Assembly: GCF_025567385.1 (NCBI RefSeq)
Contig: NZ_JAOQJU010000002.1
Location: 327,472-391,471, forward strand
Direction of reading: 5' to 3'
Source: Claveliimonas acetigenes
GTDB taxonomy: Bacteria; Bacillota; Clostridia; Lachnospirales; Lachnospiraceae
Length of the DNA: 64,000 nt
Shown: positions 25,972 through 35,209 of the stretch, piece after piece
Numbering within the stretch: position 1 is the first letter of the stretch
Layout: each line of letters opens with the position of its first letter
Notes under the pieces: model-generated
The model's database searches: none
What the model saw: the letters and a program-made list of their open reading frames with translations, nothing else
Told to the model about the DNA's origin: nothing
Made by a program: the position numbers and the translations under genes

Positions 25972-27639
25972 CTAAACATCCATAATGATCGGTAAGATCA
26001 TCGGTCTTCTCTTTGTACGTTTCCAGATAAACTCATTCATGGTATCACGCACCACCAATTTAATTTTACTCCAATCCGCACCGCGCTGATGACTCAGGCA
26101 TTTATCAATAGCATCATTCAGCACATGCCTTGCATCTTCCATCAGCCCCTCGGACTCTCTCACATAGACAAATCCTCTTGACACAATGTCCGGTCCGGCA
26201 AGAAGCCGGTTCGTTTTCTTCTCCAATGTCATTACCACGATCAGGATTCCGTCCTCTGCCAGATGCTGGCGGTCGCGGAGTACAATGTTCCCCACATCTC
26301 CTACTCCAAGTCCGTCAACCAGCACTTCTCCTGTATGGACCTTATCAGCCACCTTCGCCTCTTTATCACTGACCTCCAGAACATCTCCGGACTGCAGCAT
26401 AAAGATATTCTCCTTCGGAATTCCAAGAGACTGTGCCAGAGTTGCATTTGCCTTTCTGTGGCGGAACTCACCATGGATCGGAATTGCATATTTGGGTTTA
26501 ACCAGTGAATAAATCAGCTTCAGCTCTTCCTGGCAGGCATGTCCGGATACATGGGCATCTTGGAAAATAACATTCGCACCCTTTTCAGAAAGTTCATTAA
26601 TGACTCTTGACACGGATTTCTCATTGCCCGGAATCGGATTAGAACTAAATATAACCGTATCTCCCGGCATAATAGATACCTTCTTGTGAATATCAGCAGC
26701 CATGCGGGAAAGAGCCGCCATAGATTCGCCCTGGCTTCCCGTCGTAATCAGCACCGTCTTCTCCGGCGGATAGTTCTTGAGCTGGTCAATCTCTATCAGC
26801 GTCTTATCCGGCACGTTCAGATACCCGAGTTCCTGAGCTGTAGAGATGATATTTACCATGCTCCGGCCTTCCACCACAACCTTTCTCTCATATTTATAAG
26901 CAGAATTGATAATCTGCTGTACACGGTCTACGTTGGACGCAAAGGTTGCTATAATAATCCTGGAATCTCTGTGCTCTGCAAACAGATGATCAAACGTATG
27001 CCCTACTGTACGCTCTGACTGCGTAAATCCGGGACGCTCTGCATTCGTACTGTCTGACATCAGCGCCAGAACCCCTTTCTTCCCAATCTCGCCAAACCGC
27101 TGCAGATCAATGGCATCGCCAAACACCGGCGTATAATCCACCTTAAAGTCTCCCGTGTGCACTACGATACCTGCCGGTGAATAGATAGCAAGTGCAGACG
27201 CATCCTGAATACTATGATTCGTCTTAATAAACTCAATCCGGAACTGTCCCAGATTAATAGATTGTCCATGCTTTACAACTTTCCTTCTTGTGCTGCGGAG
27301 AAGATTATGCTCCGCAAGTTTCTTCTCAATAATTCCCATAGTAAGCTTTGTAGTATAAATCGGTAAATTCATCTCCCGTAATACATAAGACAAAGCCCCG
27401 ATATGATCTTCATGTCCATGGGTAATAATAAATCCTTTCACTTTTTGGATATTCTCTTTTAAATACGTAATATCCGGGATTACCAGATCAATTCCCAGCA
27501 TATCATCCTCCGGGAATGCCAGACCGCAATCCACAACAATAATACTGTCCTCATACTCAAAGGCAGTAATGTTCATTCCGATTTTCTCCAGACCTCCAAG
27601 CGGAATGATTCGCAATTTTCCCTTGTTTTCGTTTTTCAA
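25972..27639 (-). CDS. rnj: Ribonuclease J
   Basis: The 555-residue metallo-beta-lactamase/beta-CASP ribonuclease has endonuclease and 5'-3' exonuclease activity in mRNA decay and rRNA maturation. The metal motif HGHEDH is at 74-79. The beta-CASP domain and C-terminal domain follow in the usual order. The start is TTG at 27639, set by GGAGGTG 9 bases before it; no nearer ATG exists. It stands between fur and trmR. Confidence 0.97.
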   Translation of the reverse strand: MKNENKGKLRIIPLGGLEKIGMNITAFEYEDSIIVVDCGLAFPEDDMLGIDLVIPDITYLKENIQKVKGFIITHGHEDHIGALSYVLREMNLPIYTTKLTMGIIEKKLAEHNLLRSTRRKVVKHGQSINLGQFRIEFIKTNHSIQDASALAIYSPAGIVVHTGDFKVDYTPVFGDAIDLQRFGEIGKKGVLALMSDSTNAERPGFTQSERTVGHTFDHLFAEHRDSRIIIATFASNVDRVQQIINSAYKYERKVVVEGRSMVNIISTAQELGYLNVPDKTLIEIDQLKNYPPEKTVLITTGSQGESMAALSRMAADIHKKVSIMPGDTVIFSSNPIPGNEKSVSRVINELSEKGANVIFQDAHVSGHACQEELKLIYSLVKPKYAIPIHGEFRHRKANATLAQSLGIPKENIFMLQSGDVLEVSDKEAKVADKVHTGEVLVDGLGVGDVGNIVLRDRQHLAEDGILIVVMTLEKKTNRLLAGPDIVSRGFVYVRESEGLMEDARHVLNDAIDKCLSHQRGADWSKIKLVVRDTMNEFIWKRTKRRPMILPIIMDV

Positions 27640-27661
27640 ACTTGCACCTCCATATGTTCAT

Positions 27662-28123
27662 TTAATCCGTTACTTCTTTTTCTTGGCATTCTCTGCATTG
27701 TCCGTAGAATTTCAATTCGTGATCAAGCACGCGAAACCCTGTCTTTCCTTCAATCTGCCCTTCCAAATCCTCCAGAAGGTCATCTTTAAAGGGAAACACA
27801 CGTCCACATGTCCTGCAAATCAGATGATGATGGTGATGCCTGAATTCCCCATCAAACAATCCACCGATTTCATACCGTATACAACCATCATCCAGATTAA
27901 CACGATCCACTAATTGCATTTCCAGCAGCAGCTGCATTGTCCGGTAAATAGTAGCCAATCCGATTTCCGGATAGTCTTCCTTCACCAGTTCATAAATGTC
28001 TTCTGCAGTCATGTGTTTGTCACGATGCTCTGCAAGTACTTCTAATACAAGCAACCTCTGATTCGTTACTTTCAACCCTTTCGCCTTCAACATTTCCTTG
28101 AATTTCTCTTGACTTATAGACAT
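27662..28123 (-). CDS. fur: Fur-family transcriptional regulator
   Basis: The 153-residue protein has an N-terminal winged helix (TNQRLLVLEVLAEH, ATIYRTMQLL) and a C-terminal metal-binding dimerisation domain with HHHHH (96-100) and two CxxC zinc pairs (C103/C106, C143/C146). It could be Fur, Zur or PerR; the motif set does not decide. It is co-directional with DUF1292 and rnj, with small gaps. Confidence 0.92.
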   Translation of the reverse strand: MSISQEKFKEMLKAKGLKVTNQRLLVLEVLAEHRDKHMTAEDIYELVKEDYPEIGLATIYRTMQLLLEMQLVDRVNLDDGCIRYEIGGLFDGEFRHHHHHLICRTCGRVFPFKDDLLEDLEGQIEGKTGFRVLDHELKFYGQCRECQEKEVTD

Positions 28124-28129
28124 AGCATA

Positions 28130-28390
28130 TTACCTTTCAATATCAATATCTTCAAGCAGTTCTTCAAAAACTTTAGACACCACAGAAAGTTCTGTATCAT
28201 CTTCCACAATTACATATGTGCTTTCCACGTCATCTGTCTTGGAAATGTCTTTTAAAATCAAACATTCTGCGTCTTCATCTTCCGAATCTGTCACAAGAAT
28301 GTAGGATGTACCACTTATCTTCGTCTGTTCCAGCACAAAAAAATCTACTTCTTCTGCCGTATCTTCAGACATAAATTTAATTTTTTCCAT
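28130..28390 (-). CDS. DUF1292 (YrzB-like) protein
   Basis: An 86-residue acidic soluble protein of the DUF1292 family, with the pattern of short beta strands around FFVLEQTKI and SYILVTD and the VSKVFEELLED C-terminus. Function unknown. The order ireB-ruvX-DUF1292 is the same as Bacillus yrzL-yrrK-yrzB. Confidence 0.88.
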   Translation of the reverse strand: MEKIKFMSEDTAEEVDFFVLEQTKISGTSYILVTDSEDEDAECLILKDISKTDDVESTYVIVEDDTELSVVSKVFEELLEDIDIER

Positions 28391-28416
28391 AAAAACACCT
28401 CAAAATCCATATTCTG

Positions 28417-28854
28417 TCAGTTTGTTGATTTCTGAAAGGATTTCGAGTCCAAATATCCCTGCAATATAAAAACAGCCGCAATTTTATCAATATATTTTTT
28501 GCGATCTTCCCGTCTTACTTTACTTTCAATTAAAGTCCGTTCTGCCTCTACCGTAGTCAGGCGCTCGTCCCACATCACAACTTCAAGCCCCGTGCGCCGT
28601 CTCAGCATCTCACCAAATTCCAGAGATTTCTCCGCTCGATCCCCCACATCATTGTTCATATGCTTCGGAAACCCAAGCACAATACACTCCACCTCATATT
28701 CAGCAATCAGCTGCTCAATACGAGCGCAAGTCTTCCTCAGCTTATTCTCTTCTTTACGGCAAATGGTTTCTATTCCCTGGGCAGTAAAGCCGAGTGGGTC
28801 GCTGATTGCCACGCCCACCGTCTTAGAGCCATAATCCAACCCCATAATCCTCAT
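28417..28854 (-). CDS. ruvX: Holliday junction resolvase-like RuvX (YqgF)
   Basis: The 145-residue RNase H-fold protein has GLDYGSKTVGVAISD at the N-terminus, VLGFPKHMNN in the middle and the catalytic DERLTT motif. YqgF/RuvX is linked to 16S rRNA 5'-end processing and to junction resolution in some species. The ATG at 28854 follows GGAG in the ireB end; a second ATG 3 codons later is possible. Confidence 0.95.
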   Translation of the reverse strand: MRIMGLDYGSKTVGVAISDPLGFTAQGIETICRKEENKLRKTCARIEQLIAEYEVECIVLGFPKHMNNDVGDRAEKSLEFGEMLRRRTGLEVVMWDERLTTVEAERTLIESKVRREDRKKYIDKIAAVFILQGYLDSKSFQKSTN

Positions 28855-28860
28855 ATACCA

Positions 28861-29124
28861 TTATCTCCAACCATTATGCTCAATATACGTCTTAAGCATC
28901 TCTTCTACCAGCTCGTCTCTCTCCATCTTCATAATCAGGCTTCTTGCGCCATTGTAGCTGGTAATATAAGTAGGGTCGCCAGACATAATATAGCCTACAA
29001 TCTGGTTCACCGGATTATATCCTTTTTCACTCAACGCTTCGTACACAATCTCAAGTATATCTTTTGCTTGAATCTGTGGACCGCTTTCTACCTGAAAAAA
29101 CTGGGTGTTGCTTAAATCCTTCAT
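28861..29124 (-). CDS. ireB: IreB family regulatory protein (UPF0297)
   Basis: An 87-residue protein of the YrzL/IreB family, with the characteristic GYNPVNQIVGYIMSGDPTY and ARSLIM segments. In Enterococcus IreB is a substrate of the Ser/Thr kinase IreK and a regulator of cephalosporin resistance. The N-terminal threonine in SNTQFF fits the known phosphorylation region. It is first of the ireB-ruvX-DUF1292-fur-rnj-trmR-trhP run and has its own promoter. Confidence 0.94.
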   Translation of the reverse strand: MKDLSNTQFFQVESGPQIQAKDILEIVYEALSEKGYNPVNQIVGYIMSGDPTYITSYNGARSLIMKMERDELVEEMLKTYIEHNGWR

Positions 29125-29156
29125 ATACTCACGTCCTCCAAAAATACTTCAGTTTT

Positions 29157-29185
29157 ATTCTACATGAATCTATGAAAAAATTCAA
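29157..29185 (-). promoter_or_regulatory. SigA-type promoter for the ireB operon
   Basis: TTGAAT (29180-29185) and TAGAAT (29157-29162) with a 17-base spacer on the minus strand, overlapping the mtaB stop. Confidence 0.55.
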
Positions 29186-30474
29186 TGTATTATTTGTAAA
29201 CGATTCTCAATTTCTACATTTATCAACTGATTCTCCAGATTTTCTGATGTTTTAAGTCCAATTTTGACATATTCCTTCGTATGCCCCACCTGATAAATGC
29301 CATCTTCCCTCTCTGCCCTCTCTTCTATCAGGACTTCCACTGTCCTTCCTATCAGCTTTTCTTCATAAGCCCGCTCTTTCTGACGTCCAAGCGCAAGCAG
29401 TTCACTGCTCCTTGCCGCTTTGATTTCCTCAGGAACCTGGTTTTTCATCTCCGCCGCCTTCGTCCCCGCACGCTTAGAATATTTAAAAATATGTGTTTCA
29501 TAGAAATTCACTTTATCTACAAATGCCCTTGACTGCGCAAATTCTTCTTCTGTTTCTCCCGGAAATCCCACAATCACATCTGTGGTAAGCGCCGGGTCTG
29601 AAAAATACATTCTTAACAATTCACATTTTTCAAAATATTCTTCTGCGGTATACTTCCGGTTCATTCTCTTTAACGTCGCATTGCATCCGCTCTGCAGCGA
29701 CAGGTGAAAATGCGGACAAATTTTAGGAAGCCCGGCAATCGTTTTTACAAATTCTTCCGTAATTATCCTTGGTTCCAGAGATCCAAGACGTATTCTCTGA
29801 ATTCCGGCCACCTCATGTACCGCCAGAATCAGCGAAAGAAGGTTATCTCCCCGCTCTATACCATAAGAGCTTAAATGTATTCCTGTCAGAACCACTTCTT
29901 TGTAGCCATTCTCCGCCAGCGTCTCCACTTCACGGACAACCTCTTCTCTCGCCCTGCTTCTGACCCGTCCTCTTGCATACGGAATAATACAATAAGAACA
30001 GAACTGGTTGCAGCCATCCTGCACCTTTATATAAGCACGGGTATGTTCCGCAGTCTTACTAAGATGCAGACTCTCATATTCCGCAGTATGGCCGATATCC
30101 AGTATTTCCCTGCTCACTTGACGGTCTTCTGCTTTTTTTCTCCAATATTCATCGAGAATCTGTATCAGATCCTGCTTTTTATTATTTCCAATTACAATAT
30201 CTATACTATCATCTATATTTTCTGCCTTCGCCTGAACATAACACCCTGCGGCTACTACTACTGCATCCGGATTCATTTTTCTGGCACGGTGAAGTATCTG
30301 CCGGGACTTTCTGTCAGCCATATTCGTTACCGTGCAGGTATTAACAATATAGACATCTGCTCCTTCCTCAAAAGGCACAATCTCGTACCCGCTTTGTTCC
30401 AAAAGTTCCTGCATTGCCTCTGTCTCATACGCATTCACTTTACATCCCAGATTATGCAACGCTGCTTTTTTCAT
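29182..30474 (-). CDS. mtaB: tRNA t6A37 methylthiotransferase MtaB
   Basis: The radical SAM enzyme converts t6A37 to ms2t6A37 in tRNA. The 430-residue product from 30474 (AGAAAGGA upstream) has an N-terminal UPF0004 domain (LGCKVNAYETE), the radical SAM cluster CNQFCSYC, and a C-terminal TRAM domain. A 15-codon upstream extension lacks a ribosome site. It is divergent from the HPr-like gene. Confidence 0.95.
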   Translation of the reverse strand: MKKAALHNLGCKVNAYETEAMQELLEQSGYEIVPFEEGADVYIVNTCTVTNMADRKSRQILHRARKMNPDAVVVAAGCYVQAKAENIDDSIDIVIGNNKKQDLIQILDEYWRKKAEDRQVSREILDIGHTAEYESLHLSKTAEHTRAYIKVQDGCNQFCSYCIIPYARGRVRSRAREEVVREVETLAENGYKEVVLTGIHLSSYGIERGDNLLSLILAVHEVAGIQRIRLGSLEPRIITEEFVKTIAGLPKICPHFHLSLQSGCNATLKRMNRKYTAEEYFEKCELLRMYFSDPALTTDVIVGFPGETEEEFAQSRAFVDKVNFYETHIFKYSKRAGTKAAEMKNQVPEEIKAARSSELLALGRQKERAYEEKLIGRTVEVLIEERAEREDGIYQVGHTKEYVKIGLKTSENLENQLINVEIENRLQIIH

Positions 30475-30504
30475 CTGCTTTTCCTTTCTTTTCCTTTTTA
30501 TTTC

Positions 30505-30533
30505 TTGACTTTTCAGCACTATCCTTTTAAGAT
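30505..30533 (+). promoter_or_regulatory. Promoter for the HPr-like gene
   Basis: TTGACT (30505-30510), 17 bases, TAAGAT (30528-30533). Start near 30540 gives a leader of about 31 nt. Confidence 0.6.
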
Positions 30534-30570
30534 AGACATAGAATATGAATTTAAGGAGGCATTTAGTTTA

Positions 30571-30801
30571 ATGAAAACAGTAGAAATATCTTTAAACTCA
30601 ATTGATAAAGTAAAATCATTTGTAAATGAAATCACAAAGTTTAACTATGATTTTGACCTGGTATCCGGCAGATATGTGATAGACGCCAAGTCCATCATGG
30701 GCATCTTCAGCCTGGACCTGTCTAAGCCGATTACGCTGAATATCCATGCTGAATCTGATGTAGACCAGATTCTTGAGGCATTAAAGCCCTATCTTATTTA
30801 A
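30571..30801 (+). CDS. HPr-like protein without the catalytic histidine
   Basis: The 76-residue protein has the HPr fold pattern and retains the regulatory-serine region (AKSIMG, S41, matching Ser46 of HPr). No histidine exists near position 15, where HPr accepts phosphate from enzyme I; the only histidine is H59. It therefore cannot act as a normal PTS carrier and may be Crh-like, regulatory only. TTAAGGAGG precedes the ATG. It is monocistronic between divergent mtaB and convergent thiI. Confidence 0.85.
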   Translation: MKTVEISLNSIDKVKSFVNEITKFNYDFDLVSGRYVIDAKSIMGIFSLDLSKPITLNIHAESDVDQILEALKPYLI

Positions 30802-30818
30802 AATGCAAGAACACCCAC

Positions 30819-30867
30819 ACAGCCTCCATACGGATTGTATATACGCAAACTGTATGGAGGCTGTTTT
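30819..30867. terminator. Bidirectional terminator between the HPr-like gene and thiI
   Basis: A perfect 13-bp stem (30819-30831 with 30852-30864), followed by TTTT on the plus strand, lies between convergent genes. Confidence 0.75.
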
Positions 30868-30875
30868 GACTGTTG

Positions 30876-32057
30876 CTATTTTACTTCTATAATTTCTACC
30901 GTCTCAATTGCCTGACGCACCAACCCATCAATCTTCTCCGCCAGATTCTCTTCTGATTTCTTAATGATATTGATATTGGGCTTCGTCACCGGATGCTTTG
31001 CAACAAATATCGTACAACAATCTTCGAAAGGCTGTATGGAAGTCTCGTAAGTATTGATTTTCTCCGAAACCTCTACGATTTCCTGCTTATCAAATCCAAT
31101 CAAAGGCCGGTAAACCGGGAGCGTGCAAACTTCATTGGTCGCCGCCAGGCTCTGCATCGTCTGGCTTGCCACCTGCCCGATACTCTCTCCGGTAATCAAT
31201 CCCAGACAGCCATCTTCCTTTGCAAAATGTTCTGCAATTTTCATCATATAACGACGCATAATAATTGTTAGTTCATCATGCGGACACTTGTCATAAATAT
31301 AAAGCTGAATATCAGTAAAATTCACTACATGCAGCTTAATCGGCCCCGCATATTTTGCTACCAGTTTTGCAAGATCTACCACCTTCTGTTTTGCTCGCTC
31401 ACTGGTATACGGCGGAGCATGAAAATAGGTTGCCTCAATCCCTACTCCACGTTTAGATACCATATATCCTGCAACCGGGCTGTCGATTCCCCCTGACAGA
31501 AGAAGCATTGCTTTCCCGTTGGTTCCCACCGGCATTCCCCCCGGCCCGGGAATAATTTCCGAATAAATATAGACCTGATTTCTTACTTCTATATGAAGCA
31601 TCACATCCGGTTTGTGCACATCTACCCGGATTTCCGGAAATGCTTCCAGAACTGCCTCGCCCACCAGACAATTAATCTCCATAGAATTCAGCGGATAAGT
31701 CTTCCTTGCCCTCCTCGCTTCTACCTTAAAAGTAATCTTCTTATCCGGATACATCTCATCCATATAAGCAACTACATCGTCCTTAAGCTTTTCAAAACCT
31801 TCATCCTCTTTTCTGACTACCGGACAAATGCCTACAATTCCGAAAACTCTCTTTAAACTTTCCACCGTTTCATCATAATCATAGTCTCCTTCGCAGTCAA
31901 CATAGATTCTCGCCTGTGATTTATATACAGAAAATTCCCCATCCACATCTTTTAAAGCATATCTGATCTGACGCACCAGTGCATCTTCAAAAAGATGTCT
32001 GTTCTTGCCTTTAATCCCTATCTCTCCATATTTTATCAAAAATGTTTGAAATGTCAT
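30876..32057 (-). CDS. thiI: tRNA 4-thiouridine synthetase ThiI
   Basis: The 393-residue protein has a ferredoxin-like domain, a THUMP domain (residues about 60-165) and the PP-loop pyrophosphatase domain (LSGGIDSPVAG). It adenylates U8 of tRNA for sulfur transfer. There is no C-terminal rhodanese domain, as in other Firmicutes. The upstream NifS-type desulfurase, 33 bases away, should supply sulfur directly, as in the Bacillus nifZ-thiI pair. Confidence 0.96.
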   Translation of the reverse strand: MTFQTFLIKYGEIGIKGKNRHLFEDALVRQIRYALKDVDGEFSVYKSQARIYVDCEGDYDYDETVESLKRVFGIVGICPVVRKEDEGFEKLKDDVVAYMDEMYPDKKITFKVEARRARKTYPLNSMEINCLVGEAVLEAFPEIRVDVHKPDVMLHIEVRNQVYIYSEIIPGPGGMPVGTNGKAMLLLSGGIDSPVAGYMVSKRGVGIEATYFHAPPYTSERAKQKVVDLAKLVAKYAGPIKLHVVNFTDIQLYIYDKCPHDELTIIMRRYMMKIAEHFAKEDGCLGLITGESIGQVASQTMQSLAATNEVCTLPVYRPLIGFDKQEIVEVSEKINTYETSIQPFEDCCTIFVAKHPVTKPNINIIKKSEENLAEKIDGLVRQAIETVEIIEVK

Positions 32058-32090
32058 TTTCCTTTTCCTTTCTCATTTATCCGCAGTATT

Positions 32091-33248
32091 CTAGCGTCTG
32101 GTATACCTGCGAAGCATCGGAACTAAATTATAAAGGGTTTCCAGCGTATAGTCAATCTCTTCTCTCGTCGTAAATTCCGACATACTGAACCGCAGCGTAG
32201 CGTCCAGATATTCTTTCTTCGCCCCGATTCCTTTCAGCACGCCGCTGATTGCCGGATGGTTCGATGCACATGCAGAACCGGACGATACACAGATTCCCTT
32301 TTCTTCTAATGCATGCAGAAGTACTTCACTCCTGATACCTGCAAATCCCACACTGATAATATGCGGTGCGCTGGTCTCATCATACAATCCGTGAATCGTT
32401 GTATTCTCGATCTTTGTAACGCCTTCTATAAAATGCTGTTTCAGTTCCCGCATAAAAGCAACCTTTTTATCCAGATCCGTATAAATCTCTCTTGCCGCAA
32501 CAGAAAGCCCGGCAATACCCGGAACATTTTCCGTACCGGAACGTATATTTTTCTGCTGTTCACCGCCAAAGATAATCGGTTTAATCTTAACCTGTTCACC
32601 AATATACAGTGCTCCGACTCCTTTCGGGCCGTGAATCTTATGACCGCTGACAGAAAGCATATCTATCTTCATCCTTTTCGGATAAATATGGTATTTACCA
32701 AATCCCTGTACTGCGTCTACATGGAACAAAATATTTTTATTATACGCTTTGACCATACTAGCTGCTTCTTCAATTGGCTGTACGGAGCCAACTTCATTAT
32801 TCACATACATGACAGAAACCAGTATCGTCTCGTCACAAAGCGCCTCTTTCAATGCATCCAGCCGGATTCTACCATACTGATCTACCGGCAAAAATGTCAC
32901 CCGGAACCCTTCCTCTTCTTCCAGATACCGCATAGTATTCAGAATAGCAGGATGTTCGATGGAAGAAGTAATCAGATGCTTTCCCGCACGGCGGTTCGCC
33001 CTTGCCGCACCAACCAGCGCCAGGTTATCACTTTCTGTTCCGCCGGAAGTGAAGAAAATCTCTTTTTCCTGCACCTTCAGAATTTTCGCCAACGTCTCTT
33101 TGGCTTCTTTTATATATTTTTCTGCCTCCACGCCCTTCGTGTGCATGGAAGACGGATTTCCATAGTCTTCGCATAATACTCTGCGCACCATATCGCCCAC
33201 TTTATCATAGGCTCTGGTAGTCGCAGAATTATCCAGATAAACTTCCAT
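32091..33248 (-). CDS. NifS/IscS-type cysteine desulfurase
   Basis: The 385-residue PLP enzyme releases sulfur from cysteine as a persulfide. The PLP lysine is in SVSGHKIHGPKG, the cofactor histidine and aspartate in VDAVQ and TSSIEHPA, and the catalytic cysteine in SSGSACAS. Its position before thiI identifies it as the ThiI partner (NifZ role) rather than a general iron-sulfur desulfurase; no iscU follows. Start ATG at 33248. Confidence 0.95.
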   Translation of the reverse strand: MEVYLDNSATTRAYDKVGDMVRRVLCEDYGNPSSMHTKGVEAEKYIKEAKETLAKILKVQEKEIFFTSGGTESDNLALVGAARANRRAGKHLITSSIEHPAILNTMRYLEEEEGFRVTFLPVDQYGRIRLDALKEALCDETILVSVMYVNNEVGSVQPIEEAASMVKAYNKNILFHVDAVQGFGKYHIYPKRMKIDMLSVSGHKIHGPKGVGALYIGEQVKIKPIIFGGEQQKNIRSGTENVPGIAGLSVAAREIYTDLDKKVAFMRELKQHFIEGVTKIENTTIHGLYDETSAPHIISVGFAGIRSEVLLHALEEKGICVSSGSACASNHPAISGVLKGIGAKKEYLDATLRFSMSEFTTREEIDYTLETLYNLVPMLRRYTRR

Positions 33249-33293
33249 GATTAACTCCTATTTCTATTATTCTTACTATATAATTTATGCTGC

Positions 33294-34031
33294 TTATGAT
33301 TCCAGGTGATACATCAGTATGGACAATGTTGTAAGTCCTGCAGTCTCCGTTCTCAAAATCCGCCTGCCAAGGGTAATCACCCTGGCTCCCTTATCTGCCG
33401 CCGCCTGCACCTCTGCCTTCTCGAATCCCCCTTCCGGGCCGATAAAAATTCCCACCGACTGTCCCGGACAAATCCCTTCTATAATTTTCCTCGTGCAATC
33501 CATGCCTTCGGCAAGCTCATAGGGAACTAAGACAACATCCAATTCTTTCGCATATTCTGCTGCTTCTGCATAACGCATTACCCGGGTAACCTGCGGCACG
33601 ATTCCCCTGCCGGATTGCTTCGCTGCACTCTTTGCAATTTCGTTCCAACGGCTCACTTTCTTCTCTGCCTTCTTTGCATCAAGCTTTACTACCGTTCTCT
33701 TTGTCTCAACCGGGATAACCTCATACACGCCAAGTTCTACAGCTTTCTGAATAATCAGCTCCATTTTATCACCTTTAGGAAGTCCCTGAAACAAATAGAC
33801 CCTGGACGAAAGCTCTGTATCCAGCGGCAGCTCATCCCGGATAGAAACAACAGCTTCGTCTGCCTTAAAATGTTCTACAACACAAAGATACTTTTGATTA
33901 TTCCCATCACTCACCACCAGTTCTTCCCCTTCCCGCATACGAAGCACATTCTTCATATGGTTTACATCAGAACCCTTAATATAAATATATGGCGGCTTCA
34001 CCTGATCCGGCGTTACAAAAAAATGCTGCAT
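33294..34031 (-). CDS. rsmE: 16S rRNA m3U1498 methyltransferase RsmE
   Basis: The 245-residue SPOUT methyltransferase has an N-terminal PUA-like domain (HFFVTPDQ, HMKNVLRMREGE) and the knotted C-terminal domain (IGPEGGF, LGRRILRTETA). It methylates U1498 of 16S rRNA. It follows prmA by 23 bases, a pairing widespread in Firmicutes. Confidence 0.96.
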   Translation of the reverse strand: MQHFFVTPDQVKPPYIYIKGSDVNHMKNVLRMREGEELVVSDGNNQKYLCVVEHFKADEAVVSIRDELPLDTELSSRVYLFQGLPKGDKMELIIQKAVELGVYEVIPVETKRTVVKLDAKKAEKKVSRWNEIAKSAAKQSGRGIVPQVTRVMRYAEAAEYAKELDVVLVPYELAEGMDCTRKIIEGICPGQSVGIFIGPEGGFEKAEVQAAADKGARVITLGRRILRTETAGLTTLSILMYHLES

Positions 34032-34054
34032 CTTTACTCACCCTTGTCCATTCT

Positions 34055-35005
34055 CTATTTTCTTGCAGTAACAGATACCCATTCACCCTGATGATGAACC
34101 TCCAGCACCGTAAGACCTGCTTTCAAAACAGCGTCCACTACTGTCTGTTCCTTGTCATCAATAATTCCGCTGGTAATATAGATGCCTCCCGGTTTTAACT
34201 GCGCAAGGATTACCGGGGTAAGCGGGACTAACACATCTGCCAGAATATTTGCCACTACAATATCATATTTTTCATAACCGACTTTATCCTGAACCTCTGT
34301 ATTATCAATAATATTTCCAATCATAACCTCATACTGCTCTCCGGAAATACCATTCACTTCCATATTTTCATGGGTGGCATCAATGGCACATGGATCCAAG
34401 TCTGTACCCACCGAATATTTCGCTCCGAATTTAAGTGCCAGCATCCCCAGGATACCGCTTCCACAGCCCACATCCAGAATCACCGTATCCGGCGTTACAT
34501 ATTTTTTAATCTGTCGGATGCAAAGCTGCGTTGTCTCATGCATTCCGGTTCCAAACGCCGTTCCCGGGTCTATATGAATAATCATTTTATCCTCATCTTC
34601 CGGCTGCACATCCTCCCACGACGGAATAATCAGAACATCATCTATGGTAAACTGATGAAAATACTGTTTCCAGTTATTCACCCAATCCACGTCTTCTGTC
34701 TGTGATTCCTCAATGCTTGCTTCCCCTACATTCGCGTAAACGGCAATATCTTCAAGTTCTTCTCTCACTGCAGCAAGCACTGCTCCTTTATCTTCATCCT
34801 CTTCCAGATAAAAATTAATATATGCCACACCGTCATCCACATCAATTTCCGGCATAATATCTACAAACATCTGCTCTTTATCCGATTGGGTAAGCGGTAT
34901 CTTATCTTCCAGCTCAACGCCCTGGATTCCCAGTTCCATCAGGCTGCTGCATATAAGATCTTCTGCCTCTGTCGTTGTTTTGATACGAAATTTATTCCAC
35001 TTCAT
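34055..35005 (-). CDS. prmA: Ribosomal protein L11 methyltransferase
   Basis: The 316-residue SAM-dependent enzyme trimethylates ribosomal protein L11. It has the N-terminal substrate domain, DPGTAFGTGMHETT, motif I LDVGCGSGILG and the NILADVL motif. The ATG at 35005 follows AAGGAG. The frame stays open for 66 codons upstream, but only because of the tandem repeats; that extension encodes a low-complexity basic sequence with no ribosome site. It heads prmA-rsmE-nifS-thiI. Confidence 0.96.
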   Translation of the reverse strand: MKWNKFRIKTTTEAEDLICSSLMELGIQGVELEDKIPLTQSDKEQMFVDIMPEIDVDDGVAYINFYLEEDEDKGAVLAAVREELEDIAVYANVGEASIEESQTEDVDWVNNWKQYFHQFTIDDVLIIPSWEDVQPEDEDKMIIHIDPGTAFGTGMHETTQLCIRQIKKYVTPDTVILDVGCGSGILGMLALKFGAKYSVGTDLDPCAIDATHENMEVNGISGEQYEVMIGNIIDNTEVQDKVGYEKYDIVVANILADVLVPLTPVILAQLKPGGIYITSGIIDDKEQTVVDAVLKAGLTVLEVHHQGEWVSVTARK

Positions 35006-35017
35006 TTTTGCTCTCCT

Positions 35018-35205
35018 TCCGAACGCCACCTCGGAAACTTCCTTTCCTCGATGTCCGTTGCACTTCGGACTTCTGCGTATCTTACGCTCCGAACGCCACC
35101 TCGGAAACTTCCTTTCCTCGGTGTCCGTTGCACTTCGGACTTCTGCGTATCTTACGCTCCGAACGCCACCTCGGAAACTTCCTTTCCTCGGTGTCCGTTG
35201 CACTC
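35018..35205 (-). repeat. 2.7 tandem copies of a 70-bp unit in the prmA leader
   Basis: Copies begin at 35018, 35088 and 35158 with a period of exactly 70. The third stops at 35205. The only difference noticed between the complete parts is A/G in CTCGATGTCC versus CTCGGTGTCC. In the transcribed (minus) sense each unit can fold GCGTA/TACGC and GTCCG/CGGAC hairpins and a GGAAA/TTTCC pairing. The first copy runs directly into the prmA Shine-Dalgarno. Seventy is not a multiple of three, so it is not a peptide repeat. Confidence 0.9.
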
Positions 35206-35209
35206 ACAT

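Noticed and set aside
35006..35203. 66-codon N-terminal extension of PrmA
   Set aside because: It exists only because the repeats happen to stay open; the ribosome site and family start point to 35005.
35018..35205. Tandem repeats as a CRISPR array
   Set aside because: The 70-bp units are joined directly, without variable spacers, and no cas gene is present.
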